Source: JBFWNG01 sp050251195 | GTDB taxonomy: Bacteria; Bdellovibrionota_B; Oligoflexia; Oligoflexales; Oligoflexaceae | NCBI GenBank assembly: GCA_050251195.1 | Contig: JBFWNG010000004.1 | Span: 186,001 to 250,000 of the forward strand | Reading direction: 5' to 3' | Length of the DNA stretch: 64,000 nucleotides | Part shown: piece after piece, positions 1 to 7,944 of the stretch | Layout: every line of letters starts with the position of its first letter | How positions within the stretch are numbered: position 1 is the stretch's first letter | Notes under the pieces: generated by a model | The model's database searches: none | Seen by the model: the letters and a program-made list of their open reading frames with translations, nothing else | What the model was told of the DNA's origin: nothing | Translations under genes and position numbers: made by a program

Positions 1-68
1 ATTGTTCCGCTTTCAGAGCCCCGGTTAAATATGTTATTTCCATACGACAACTTACAAAGAGGGATAAT

Positions 69-1976
69 GTGGCGGAAATCAGTGTACTTGAAGATGCGTT
101 AATCGACAAGATCGCAGCTGGCGAAGTTATCGAGAGACCCGCTAGCGTCATCAAAGAGATTGTCGAGAACGCTGTCGACGCCAGGGCTACCAGAATTGAG
201 ATAGACCTCGAAGAAGGCGGATCGCGCTTGATTAGCGTGCAGGACAACGGTCGCGGAATTATGGCCGACGATCTGCCTTTCGCCGTCAAACGACACGCGA
301 CCAGCAAAATCAAGAACTTGAATGATTTGTTTCAGATAAGAACCCTGGGCTTTCGCGGAGAAGCTTTGGCCTCCATTGCCGCCGTTTCGCGTTTGTCCAT
401 CAAAACTCGGCACATTGAGGAGGAAACCGGGAACAAGCTCGAAATCGACGAAACGGGCTGCCAGATTACTCCTTGGAACGGAAAGGCCGGGACTTGCGTG
501 ACGATTCGGGATTTATTTTACAATGTCCCCGCGAGAAAGAAGTTCCTCAAAACGAAAAACCTTGAGTACGCCTATTGCCTCGAGATGATCCGCGCTCTTG
601 CCCTGAGTTACCCGAAGGTGGCCTTTAACATTCGACACGACGGAAAAGAGATCGGTTTTTGGGATCATGACGGACTTCCCTCTGAGGGAGAGCAAAATCT
701 CAAGGGAGAGGAAGCTCTATTGACCCGGTTATCGGCGATCCTACCCGATGGCAGCGGTCTTAAGGATTATCTTTATCTCTCGGCCAAGGGACGCTACTGC
801 TCGATAGAAGCACTCATCTCTCCTCCTGGCATAGAAAAACATAACGCAAAGCACCTTTATACCTTTGTTAACGATCGTTACGTTAAGGACAAAAATCTCC
901 GATATTCCGTGCTCCGCGGTTATCATAGCCATCTTCTCAAGGGCAAGTTTCCTGTGGCAGTACTTTATGTATACACGGACGCATCGCTCATTGACGTCAA
1001 CGTGCATCCTGCTAAAACCGAAGTCAAATTTCAATACGAAGGCGAAGTGCAAAACTTCATCGCATCGGCGATTTCTCAGAAGATTCGCGAAAGAAAATGG
1101 GTCTTGCCTTCGAGTCCTGATTCGTCGTGGGAACCGGTCGTTTCTCCCGTGGAGTCACCAAAGGAAAGAGTCGGCGCGACGGCTTGGGAAAACCTGGTGT
1201 CCCGTCCTCGAACAGCGACATTTCGGAGCTCTGAACCCGATCCCGTGCGCATTGCCTGGTCGCCCCAGACCGAAGGAGGAGGGGACGCGCCTATTTTCTC
1301 CCAGCTTCGCCAAGGCTACGTTGGACGAGGCCAAGACCAGGAGTCACCACCTGCAAGGGTTGTCGCATCGGCTCAAAAGACTGTTAGCGATATTCCATGG
1401 AACGAACTTCGATTCATGGGCTCGTTCGCCAAGTGCTATCTGTTCTTTGAGTACGGAGAGCAACTGCTTGCAGTGGATCAACACGCGTTTCATGAACGCA
1501 TTCTTTACGAAAGTCTTGCAGGCAATCGCGAAATGCTCACATCAAGTCAGGCGTTGGCCGTGTTTGAAACCGTCGTATTGTCGCCCGGGCAGGTGAGTTT
1601 GCTCGTAGCGAACAAGGACGCGCTTGTCGCGTTGGGTTTCGATGTTGCGCCGGTCGGTCAGGACACGATTGAAGTGCGCGCTGTTCCGGCGATACTTACA
1701 GGGAGAAACTTGGACGCGGCATTGCAAGGCATTGCCGCGACGCTAGAGGCAAGCTCTGGTACTTCTCCAAGTCCGCGAGAGTTGAATCACGATATTCTTG
1801 CGAGTATTGCCTGTCATTCGGCGGTAAGATCCGGAGAGGTTCTCGGGGAAGACGACTTGGAAACGATGCTTATCGAAGCGCGAAATGTGGACTTTTATCA
1901 CAATTGTCCGCACGGTCGCAGGGTTTTCAAGTGGCTGTCGCGCTCAGAAGTAGGGAAGTGGTTTGACAGAATTTAG
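69..1976 (+). CDS. mutL: DNA mismatch repair protein MutL with endonuclease motif
   Basis: MutL couples MutS mismatch recognition to strand incision and excision. The N-terminal GHKL ATPase is complete: general base Glu30 and Asn34 in the first motif, DNGRGI, and TLGFRGEAL. A transducer domain follows, then a low-conservation linker (about residues 350-440). The C-terminal dimerisation domain starts near 450. It contains DQHA-x2-E-x4-E (Asp470 onward), the metal-binding nicking motif of MutL proteins from bacteria without MutH, plus ACHSAVRSGE and CPHGR near the end. The start is GTG at 69, preceded by AAAGAGGG; length 635 aa is normal. miaA begins inside its last codons, so the two are probably cotranscribed. 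Identification is secure. Confidence 0.97.
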   Translation: MAEISVLEDALIDKIAAGEVIERPASVIKEIVENAVDARATRIEIDLEEGGSRLISVQDNGRGIMADDLPFAVKRHATSKIKNLNDLFQIRTLGFRGEALASIAAVSRLSIKTRHIEEETGNKLEIDETGCQITPWNGKAGTCVTIRDLFYNVPARKKFLKTKNLEYAYCLEMIRALALSYPKVAFNIRHDGKEIGFWDHDGLPSEGEQNLKGEEALLTRLSAILPDGSGLKDYLYLSAKGRYCSIEALISPPGIEKHNAKHLYTFVNDRYVKDKNLRYSVLRGYHSHLLKGKFPVAVLYVYTDASLIDVNVHPAKTEVKFQYEGEVQNFIASAISQKIRERKWVLPSSPDSSWEPVVSPVESPKERVGATAWENLVSRPRTATFRSSEPDPVRIAWSPQTEGGGDAPIFSQLRQGYVGRGQDQESPPARVVASAQKTVSDIPWNELRFMGSFAKCYLFFEYGEQLLAVDQHAFHERILYESLAGNREMLTSSQALAVFETVVLSPGQVSLLVANKDALVALGFDVAPVGQDTIEVRAVPAILTGRNLDAALQGIAATLEASSGTSPSPRELNHDILASIACHSAVRSGEVLGEDDLETMLIEARNVDFYHNCPHGRRVFKWLSRSEVGKWFDRI

Positions 1977-2889
1977 GGCGAAGCATGAACCGTGCCTCGT
2001 TATCGTAGGTCCTACGGCAAGCCGGAAAAGCATGGTGGCACATCGTCTGGCCTTGGAGTTGGGCGGCGAAATTGTAAGCTGTGATTCGGTGCAACTCTAC
2101 AGGAGGTTCGACATTGGCGCAGCCAAGCCGTCTCGAGAGGAGCAGGCCCAGGTCCCGCATCATATGATCGACATCCTTGATTGGTCTGACCTATACGACG
2201 CAAGGCATTACGCCAACGACGCTTACCGCGCTATCGACGATATTCTGAACCGAAAAAAGATTCCGGTCATTGTCGGCGGAACGGGCCTATACTTGCGGGC
2301 TCTTTGGGGTGTTGAATGGGATGATTTGCCAAGCGATCCAAGCCTAAGAGCTGAATTGGAATCGCTGACAAACGAACAGCTCGCAGAATCTCTTCAGGCC
2401 ATCGACCCTGCAAGAGCCCAGAAAATCCATGTCAATGATCGTTACAGATTGTTGCGGGCTGTAGAGTTGATTAGGCTTCTCGGCAAACCTATATCAGAGG
2501 TCTCGGGACAAAGAGACCAGAAGCCGTTCGGTCACGTCATCCGAATTTTTCCGCCGAGAGCTTTGGCGCACGAGGCGATCGCGGAGCGCACGAAACGTAT
2601 GCTCGATGATGGTTTTATCGAAGAAGTGCGAGGCCTTTTGACAAAAGGTTGTCCCGTGGAAGCCAAGCCGATGCAAAGCATCGGTTACAAGCAAGTTTGC
2701 CAATGGCTCGAGAGCCAGATGAAGAATAGAAAAGTTTTGGAGGAAAGTATTGTTGCCGCGACAAGGCAATATGCTAAGAGACAATACACCTGGTTTAAGC
2801 AAGTAGCGGCGAACCACAATGTGAGCGATCCGAGAACAGAGTGGAATGAAATCCTTGACCAGGCTAAACTATATTTACGTGAATTTTAG
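1963..2889 (+). CDS. miaA: tRNA dimethylallyltransferase MiaA with altered P-loop
   Basis: MiaA transfers a dimethylallyl group to N6 of A37 in tRNAs reading UNN codons. At 308 aa it is normal length. It keeps CDSVQLYR, GGTGLYLRAL, the KPMQSIGYKQ region and a C-terminal RQYAKRQYTWF block typical of the family. It starts with TTG at 1963, overlapping the end of mutL by 14 bp, with tyrS 11 bp downstream. The oddity is the Walker A loop: GPTASRKS, with Arg21 (codon CGG at 2023-2025) where nearly all MiaA proteins have Gly in GxxxxGK[ST]. A single base change from GGG would explain it. It is either a real variant with altered nucleotide binding or a sequence error. Everything else looks intact. 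Confidence 0.95.
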   Translation: MTEFRAKHEPCLVIVGPTASRKSMVAHRLALELGGEIVSCDSVQLYRRFDIGAAKPSREEQAQVPHHMIDILDWSDLYDARHYANDAYRAIDDILNRKKIPVIVGGTGLYLRALWGVEWDDLPSDPSLRAELESLTNEQLAESLQAIDPARAQKIHVNDRYRLLRAVELIRLLGKPISEVSGQRDQKPFGHVIRIFPPRALAHEAIAERTKRMLDDGFIEEVRGLLTKGCPVEAKPMQSIGYKQVCQWLESQMKNRKVLEESIVAATRQYAKRQYTWFKQVAANHNVSDPRTEWNEILDQAKLYLREF

Positions 2890-2900
2890 GGGAATGGGCC

Positions 2901-4136
2901 ATGGATTTTTTGACGTTGATGCGGCAACGGGAACTGGTTGGGCAGATTTCGCATGAAGACGAGTTTCCCGAATTCCTAGCCGGCGGCAAGAAAGCAGCGT
3001 ACGTGGGATTCGATCCTACGGCGGGCAGTCTGCATGTTGGCCATCTTTTGCCCGTTATCGCTTTGCGTCGATGGCAACAAGCAGGACACCGGGCCGTCGT
3101 TCTGTTGGGCGGCGGAACCGCTTTCATTGGGGATCCGACCGGCAAAACGGAAATGCGTCAGATGATGGACGCGCAAGCCATCAACGAGAATGCGAAGAAG
3201 TTCGTGGCGCAGATAGGAAAGTTCGTCGACATATCCCGTCCCGAAAAGGGTGTCGTCGTGAATAACGGCGATTGGCTGTTCCAAATAAACTATCTCCAAT
3301 TCTTGCGCGATTTCGGCGTGCATTTTAGCGTCAACAGGATGCTCACCGCTGAAAGCGTCAAGCAAAGACTAGAGAAGGGTCTTTCGTTTCTTGAATTCAA
3401 TTACATGCTTCTCCAAGCTTATGACTTCTATATGTTGAGTCAATCTCACGACTGTTTTATCCAGTTGGGCGGCGACGATCAGTGGAGCAACATGCTGTGG
3501 GGTATGGAGCTGATTCGCAAGAAAAGTCGAAAGCAGGCATTCTGCATGACCATCCCACTGTTAACGACTTCGTCGGGCGCAAAGATGGGCAAGACTGAAA
3601 AGGGAGCGGTTTGGCTGGATCCTAACCTCACTTCTCCTTACGAGTTCTTTCAATACTTCCGAAACGTCGATGATCGCGACGTAAGAAATTGCCTTTTATA
3701 CTTTACCGATTTGACGCAAGAGAACATCACGTCGCTTACGGCGGAACAAGGTCAAAAGATGAACGAGGCTAAGGTTGTTCTTGCTTTTGAAATGACCAAA
3801 CTTGTTCACGGCGAAGAAGAAGCGATTAAAGCCAAAGACGTCGCAAGCAAGTTGTTTGGTGGCGGGGAGGGCCAAGCTTCCGCGGACGCTCCCGAGTTCT
3901 TTGTTACGAAAGAAATGCTCCAACAAAGCAAGAATCTTATCGACGTCCTTGTAGCTTCAGGAGTCATACCTAGCAAATCAGAAGTGCGGCGCCTGATCGA
4001 AGGCGGGGGGCTTGTGGTAGGCGGCCAAAAAATCGCGGATTTTCAGAGCGAAATCGACGAAAAAGCCTTAAGCAGCGATAACGGGATCCTCGTAAAGAAG
4101 GGAAAAAAACACTATTATATCATGCGCTTAAAGTGA
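2901..4136 (+). CDS. tyrS: Tyrosyl-tRNA synthetase
   Basis: Class I aminoacyl-tRNA synthetase that charges tRNA-Tyr. The HIGH motif reads HVGH (in GSLHVGHLLPV) near residue 42, and the KMSKS-like loop reads KMGKT near 235. YMLLQAYDFY and QLGGDDQWSN are characteristic tyrosine-site blocks. A C-terminal S4 RNA-binding domain occupies about residues 345-405 (KSEVRRLIEGGGL). At 411 aa it is a normal bacterial enzyme. The ATG at 2901 follows a GGGGAA ribosome-binding site. It is third in the mutL-miaA-tyrS cluster and is followed by a small hairpin. Confidence 0.96.
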   Translation: MDFLTLMRQRELVGQISHEDEFPEFLAGGKKAAYVGFDPTAGSLHVGHLLPVIALRRWQQAGHRAVVLLGGGTAFIGDPTGKTEMRQMMDAQAINENAKKFVAQIGKFVDISRPEKGVVVNNGDWLFQINYLQFLRDFGVHFSVNRMLTAESVKQRLEKGLSFLEFNYMLLQAYDFYMLSQSHDCFIQLGGDDQWSNMLWGMELIRKKSRKQAFCMTIPLLTTSSGAKMGKTEKGAVWLDPNLTSPYEFFQYFRNVDDRDVRNCLLYFTDLTQENITSLTAEQGQKMNEAKVVLAFEMTKLVHGEEEAIKAKDVASKLFGGGEGQASADAPEFFVTKEMLQQSKNLIDVLVASGVIPSKSEVRRLIEGGGLVVGGQKIADFQSEIDEKALSSDNGILVKKGKKHYYIMRLK

Positions 4137-4146
4137 CCTTTAAGGA

Positions 4147-4165
4147 TTCGGCACTTCCTGCCGAA
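4147..4165 (+). other. Perfect 7-bp hairpin between tyrS and the SH3 gene
   Basis: TTCGGCA and TGCCGAA form a perfect stem around a 5-nt loop, 11 bp after the tyrS stop. No U-run follows, so it is not a standard terminator. It may be an RNA-processing or stability element, or a weak terminator. Confidence 0.4.
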
Positions 4166-4193
4166 CCATAATTATATACGGAGGGCGAGATAT

Positions 4194-4730
4194 ATGTGGA
4201 AGGCCATCGTACGATCTATTGTGACTATAGGCGTGCTGCTAACAGCCACGGAACTCAGGGCCGTTGACTTGGCCGCCAAAGAAGACGGCGTTCAGGTGTT
4301 CGACAAAGCGTCGAAGCAGGGAACAGTAGTCACGACCTTGAAGGCGGGCGACGTCGTTGCTTCCTCAGGGCGAAAGGGGATGTTCTGGGAGGTTGAGACG
4401 GCCGACAAGAAAAAAGGCTTCGTAGCTGTGACCCAGGTGACCCGCAAGTCTGACGATCAAAGTAACTCATTGTCCAAAGCGATTCGTTCGGCAGCTTCCG
4501 AGGGGCGAGAAAAAGATAGTAAAGTTGAACAGGCTCGATCACGTTCGGCGGTGATGGGGGTGCGCGGTCTCGACGACAGCAGCGAAACGTCGTTTGCTGG
4601 CAACGCGAAACCTAACTTGCGCCGCGTTTACTTAATGGAAGATCGTGTCATTAAGCCGGGTGATATCGACACCATCGGCTCCTTGGTGCTTCAAGAAATT
4701 GAGAAGAAAGCAGAGGATCGTGGCCTCTAA
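4194..4730 (+). CDS. Secreted SH3-domain protein
   Basis: A signal peptide (hydrophobic residues 8-20, cleavage after LRA near 23) is followed by a bacterial SH3-like fold at about residues 28-85: DGVQVFDKASKQG, LKAGDVV, and FWEVET..KKGFVAV. The C-terminal half (about 90-178) is polar and unrecognised apart from a short GVRGLDD block. Such SH3 modules usually bind peptidoglycan or serve as periplasmic interaction domains. The ATG at 4194 has a strong GGAGGG site. A terminator follows the gene, separating it from the M48 protease lipoprotein downstream. The molecular role is unknown. Confidence 0.8.
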   Translation: MWKAIVRSIVTIGVLLTATELRAVDLAAKEDGVQVFDKASKQGTVVTTLKAGDVVASSGRKGMFWEVETADKKKGFVAVTQVTRKSDDQSNSLSKAIRSAASEGREKDSKVEQARSRSAVMGVRGLDDSSETSFAGNAKPNLRRVYLMEDRVIKPGDIDTIGSLVLQEIEKKAEDRGL

Positions 4731-4767
4731 ATAAATACCTTTCAAGAAGGGATTTTTTCACCTTTGG

Positions 4768-4800
4768 TCAGCGTTACTTACAATAACGCTGATTTTTTTT
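4768..4800 (+). terminator. Rho-independent terminator after the SH3 gene
   Basis: TCAGCGTTA (4768-4776) pairs perfectly with TAACGCTGA (4784-4792) around a 7-nt loop and is followed directly by a run of eight or more T. It lies 38 bp after the stop at 4730. Confidence 0.9.
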
Positions 4801-4890
4801 TGCTCCTACCTATCTTCAATAAATTCTAGGTGTTAAAATATTTAATATCTCTTTTAAATGGATTCATCACGACGCACAGGTGATCGTTTC

Positions 4891-5865
4891 ATGAAACTTC
4901 ATCCTATCTTACTTGCTCTTGGGGTACTTGTTGTCGGCAACTGTCAGTCGCCAAATAGCTCCAAAACAACGGATCTCTCGGCTGAAGAGCAGCAAAAGCT
5001 CGACGAATACAAAGCAGAACTCGAAATCGGACGCAATATGGCGGGCCGACTCCTCCAATTCTACGGAGTATACGAAGACACCAACCTCATTAATTACGTC
5101 AACCAAGTTGGCCTCTATGTTTCGAAATTTGGCGAGGATCCCAATCGCAGATACATGTTCGAGATCCTTGATACGGAAAACGTAAACGCTTTTGCGTGTC
5201 CGGGCGGATACATACTTGTGACTTTGGGCGCTATCAAGCACGCCCGCAACGAGGCGCAGCTTGCTCACGTGCTGGGCCACGAAGTAACGCACGTTGCGAA
5301 GAAGCACATGTTTGAGACGCTGAAAACTATGTCCAAAGAAGAGATGAACAAGGTCGCGGAAGAGGCGGAGAAAGCCCATGCTAACCTGTCCGAGGCAGAG
5401 ACCGCGCGGCAAAGACCTGACCCCGAGACATCGGAGTTGGGGTCGCTCGTAGCCCGTTACCTTTCGGGTTCAGCCGCAGGCTTGAGTATTATTCAAGCGG
5501 CAAAAGCGGGTATGTCTCTCATCCTCGAAAAGGGCTTGGACGCAAAACTCGAATTTGAAGCCGATAAATTTGGCGTCGATTCCGCCATCAAGGCAGGGTA
5601 TGAACCCGCCGCCCTTATCGATTTCTTGTGCAGAATTAAAGAGGGCAACAAAAAAGGAAGATGTATACTAACGGAAACAGCAAAGAAAAGCGATTCGATC
5701 CTCGACAAAACCCACCCGCCGATCCCGGAAAGAATTAAAGCTATCAAACTTGTTCTAAAAGACGCTGAAGCCAAGAATATTGTCGGAGCCAAAGGCACGG
5801 CGCGTTTTAAGAAGTATTTGGAACCTGTATTTAAGAAGCATGGGCAAACGTTGGAGACGGAGTGA
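4891..5865 (+). CDS. M48-family metalloprotease lipoprotein
   Basis: A zinc endopeptidase of the periplasmic M48 (BepA/YcaL-like) group. The chosen ATG at 4891 gives a lipoprotein signal ending LVVGNC and has AGGTGA 8 nt upstream; an in-frame ATG at 4858 would bury the signal peptide. The M48 domain holds HEVTH (zinc and catalytic residues) in LAHVLGHEVTHVAKKH and the downstream third ligand in FEADKFGVDSA. CPGGYILVTLGAI is also typical. TPR repeats found in BepA are not evident. It probably degrades misfolded envelope proteins. The next gene, a beta-barrel protein, overlaps its stop, which suggests a functional link with outer-membrane assembly. Confidence 0.9.
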   Translation: MKLHPILLALGVLVVGNCQSPNSSKTTDLSAEEQQKLDEYKAELEIGRNMAGRLLQFYGVYEDTNLINYVNQVGLYVSKFGEDPNRRYMFEILDTENVNAFACPGGYILVTLGAIKHARNEAQLAHVLGHEVTHVAKKHMFETLKTMSKEEMNKVAEEAEKAHANLSEAETARQRPDPETSELGSLVARYLSGSAAGLSIIQAAKAGMSLILEKGLDAKLEFEADKFGVDSAIKAGYEPAALIDFLCRIKEGNKKGRCILTETAKKSDSILDKTHPPIPERIKAIKLVLKDAEAKNIVGAKGTARFKKYLEPVFKKHGQTLETE

Positions 5866-7214
5866 ATATGGCAAAACACCTGAATCGGCTTGTGGTGAGC
5901 TGTAGCCTACTTGGTGCATCGCCTTTGTGCGCAGACCAATTTCATTATAACAACATCATCATCGGCGATCGCGCCTTGGGTTTAGGCGGCGCCTACACCG
6001 CGATTGCGGACGATGCTAGCGGCGTTTACTACAACCCTGCCGGATTGGGGTTTGCGTTGTCGAACGATATTTCGGGTTCGGCCAATGCTTTTTACAAACG
6101 CGTCACGCGCTATAAAGATACCATCGGCGACGAACCGTTTGACGAGGAAAGCAACGGCAGCATGGCGCCGTTCTTCGGCGGCTTGCAGAAAGATCTTATA
6201 CCGGGATTCATTTTCGCGTTTGGCATTGCTACGATTGATTCGGATTTGAAAGACCAGAACGACCTTTTAGGCGGTAAAACATTTACATCGGAAACGAAAA
6301 AAGGCCAAAAAGTACAGGCATATCTCAGCCGGCTTCATCGGGTTGTCATGGCTCGAGCTTCAACGTCGAACTTCAGCATAGCCGCAGCGCGTCGATTTGG
6401 CGGTAGTTTCTCGTTTGGCTTTGGTTTGAGCTATGTGACGATCGACGAGTTGGTCCAGGAGTATCAAGACAATCAGGTTGCAGCGAGCGAGACAGCTACA
6501 GGACAGTCTCAGGTTATCCAAAACTTGCGTGAAAATCTGTCGGCCATAGCGCTCGAACCTTCCATAGGAATTCAGTGGGCGTTTCTCTCCAATTGGTCCA
6601 TGGGCTTGACTTATAAACATCCGATAACGGTAACGGAATCGCTAAAGCGCGAAATCGAAAGCACAAAGTACGCGTATTCCTGGACCGATTCGAGTCGAAC
6701 GGAGCAAACCCCGACCCCAGATGCCAATGGCAAGGTTGCGATTAAACGTACCGAGGTAATTTCTGAAATTAAAAAACCGCTGGGTGAGCTCCCAAAGGAG
6801 ATTCGGCTTGGCGTTGCATGGTTTGCGTCGCCTCGCTTGTTGATGAGCTCGGACGTGGTGCAAAAGACGGCCGCCAAATCGGGCGATTGGGCGAACTACG
6901 AACGCGAAGCGGTAACCAACTATGCTCTCGGCGTCGAGTACTACGTCACGCCGGCCATTCCTGTTCGTTGGGGACTCTTCACGAACTACGACGCTCGACC
7001 GGAACTCGACGAGAACAAGTACGCCCAACGTGATCACATCGATTACATCGGCACATCTCTATTTTTTGCCTGGGTACAACCAAACTCCCAGGTGGCCCTC
7101 GGCGGCATTTATCAAGTTGGCGACGGCGAAGCGCAAAAGCTCGGTGATTTTCAAATACAAAAGGTCGAATCCACGTCAGTCACATATGCCTTTTCGGCAA
7201 CCCACAACTTTTAA
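5862..7214 (+). CDS. FadL/OmpP1-like outer-membrane beta-barrel protein
   Basis: After a signal peptide ending near LCA/DQ, the mature start reads ALGLGGAYTAIADDASGVYYNPAGL, characteristic of the OmpP1/FadL/TodX group (N-terminal hatch) and related barrels. The rest alternates polar and aromatic residues as expected for strands, and the chain ends ATHNF with the C-terminal Phe used by the BAM complex. FadL members import hydrophobic compounds, but the substrate cannot be read here. GTG at 5862 overlaps the protease stop (GTGA); ATG at 5868 is the alternative start. A terminator follows directly. Confidence 0.8.
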   Translation: MNMAKHLNRLVVSCSLLGASPLCADQFHYNNIIIGDRALGLGGAYTAIADDASGVYYNPAGLGFALSNDISGSANAFYKRVTRYKDTIGDEPFDEESNGSMAPFFGGLQKDLIPGFIFAFGIATIDSDLKDQNDLLGGKTFTSETKKGQKVQAYLSRLHRVVMARASTSNFSIAAARRFGGSFSFGFGLSYVTIDELVQEYQDNQVAASETATGQSQVIQNLRENLSAIALEPSIGIQWAFLSNWSMGLTYKHPITVTESLKREIESTKYAYSWTDSSRTEQTPTPDANGKVAIKRTEVISEIKKPLGELPKEIRLGVAWFASPRLLMSSDVVQKTAAKSGDWANYEREAVTNYALGVEYYVTPAIPVRWGLFTNYDARPELDENKYAQRDHIDYIGTSLFFAWVQPNSQVALGGIYQVGDGEAQKLGDFQIQKVESTSVTYAFSATHNF

Positions 7215-7223
7215 ATGTGTAAC

Positions 7224-7264
7224 AAAACGATACACAACAGGCCACTGCTGCGTATCGTTTTTTC
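7224..7264 (+). terminator. Rho-independent terminator after the barrel gene
   Basis: AAAACGATAC (7224-7233) pairs with GTATCGTTTT (7252-7261), followed by more T residues. It lies 10 bp after the stop at 7214. Confidence 0.85.
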
Positions 7265-7290
7265 TTTAAGTTTTCCTTATTAACCCATTT

Positions 7291-7406
7291 AAAATCAGCT
7301 GGTTACGGTCTCTTGTAGGATGCCCTGCGATTTGTAGGATTCCTCTCAATCCGGGATGACTTTCATCCTTGTTTTTACTACGATTATTTTTCAACCAGCT
7401 GATTTT
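7291..7406 (+). promoter_or_regulatory. Structured 5' leader of greA
   Basis: A perfect 14-bp inverted repeat (7291-7304 with 7393-7406) encloses about 90 nt that can fold further. There is a second stem, 7313-7318 with 7378-7383 (one G-U). Inside it are two hairpins: GGATT/AATCC (7337-7352) and GGATGA/TCATCC (7354-7368). AGGA at 7317-7320 could alternatively pair with TCCT at 7341-7344. The element ends 21 nt before the greA start codon and lacks a U-run, so it looks like a leader RNA rather than a terminator. Confidence 0.55.
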
Positions 7407-7427
7407 GAGGGTTTTGAGGAACTTACT

Positions 7428-7904
7428 ATGAGTGTTGATCAAATTCATATGACCAAACAAGGCTATGACAAACTTAAGGATGAACTCCACACCCTTAAAG
7501 TGGTCGAACGGCCGAAAATAATAGATGAGATTGCGCAGGCCCGCGCTCACGGTGACTTACGTGAGAACGCGGAGTATCATGCCGCGCGCGAGAAGCAGGG
7601 ATTTATCGAGGGCCGCATAACGTTGCTTGAGGATCACCTTGCGCGAGCCGCAATCGTGGATTTTTCAGGACACCAAAGTCGCGACGTGAAGTTTGGATCC
7701 TACGTCACCGTTGAGGACTTGGACTCTGGCGAGGAAAGAACCTACCGCATCGTCGGCGATATCGAAGCCGATATCAGCCAAAATCTCATCTCCATCAACT
7801 CTCCCATCGGCAAGGCTCTACTTGGAAAGAAGATTGGCGATTTTATCGAGATCGAAGTGCCGAAGGGCGTTCTTGAATACGATATAAAAGTTATACGGTA
7901 TTAG
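7428..7904 (+). CDS. greA: Transcription elongation factor GreA
   Basis: GreA rescues backtracked RNA polymerase by stimulating transcript cleavage in the secondary channel. The ATG at 7428 has TGAGGA 7 nt upstream and gives 158 aa, the usual GreA length; the reading frame extends upstream but without family similarity. The N-terminal coiled coil contains DLRENAEYHAAREKQ, including the tip acidic residues that chelate the catalytic magnesium. The C-terminal FKBP-like domain contains SPIGKALLGK and GDFIEIEVPKG. It is monocistronic, preceded by the barrel gene's terminator and by a structured leader. Confidence 0.97.
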   Translation: MSVDQIHMTKQGYDKLKDELHTLKVVERPKIIDEIAQARAHGDLRENAEYHAAREKQGFIEGRITLLEDHLARAAIVDFSGHQSRDVKFGSYVTVEDLDSGEERTYRIVGDIEADISQNLISINSPIGKALLGKKIGDFIEIEVPKGVLEYDIKVIRY

Positions 7905-7944
7905 CGCGACACAATGTCCTACCTAGTCTCGGCGAAGTAGGGCA

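Noticed and set aside
4909..5412. 167-codon open frame antisense to the M48 protease gene
   Set aside because: The sense frame has HExxH and a lipobox; the antisense protein shows nothing recognisable.
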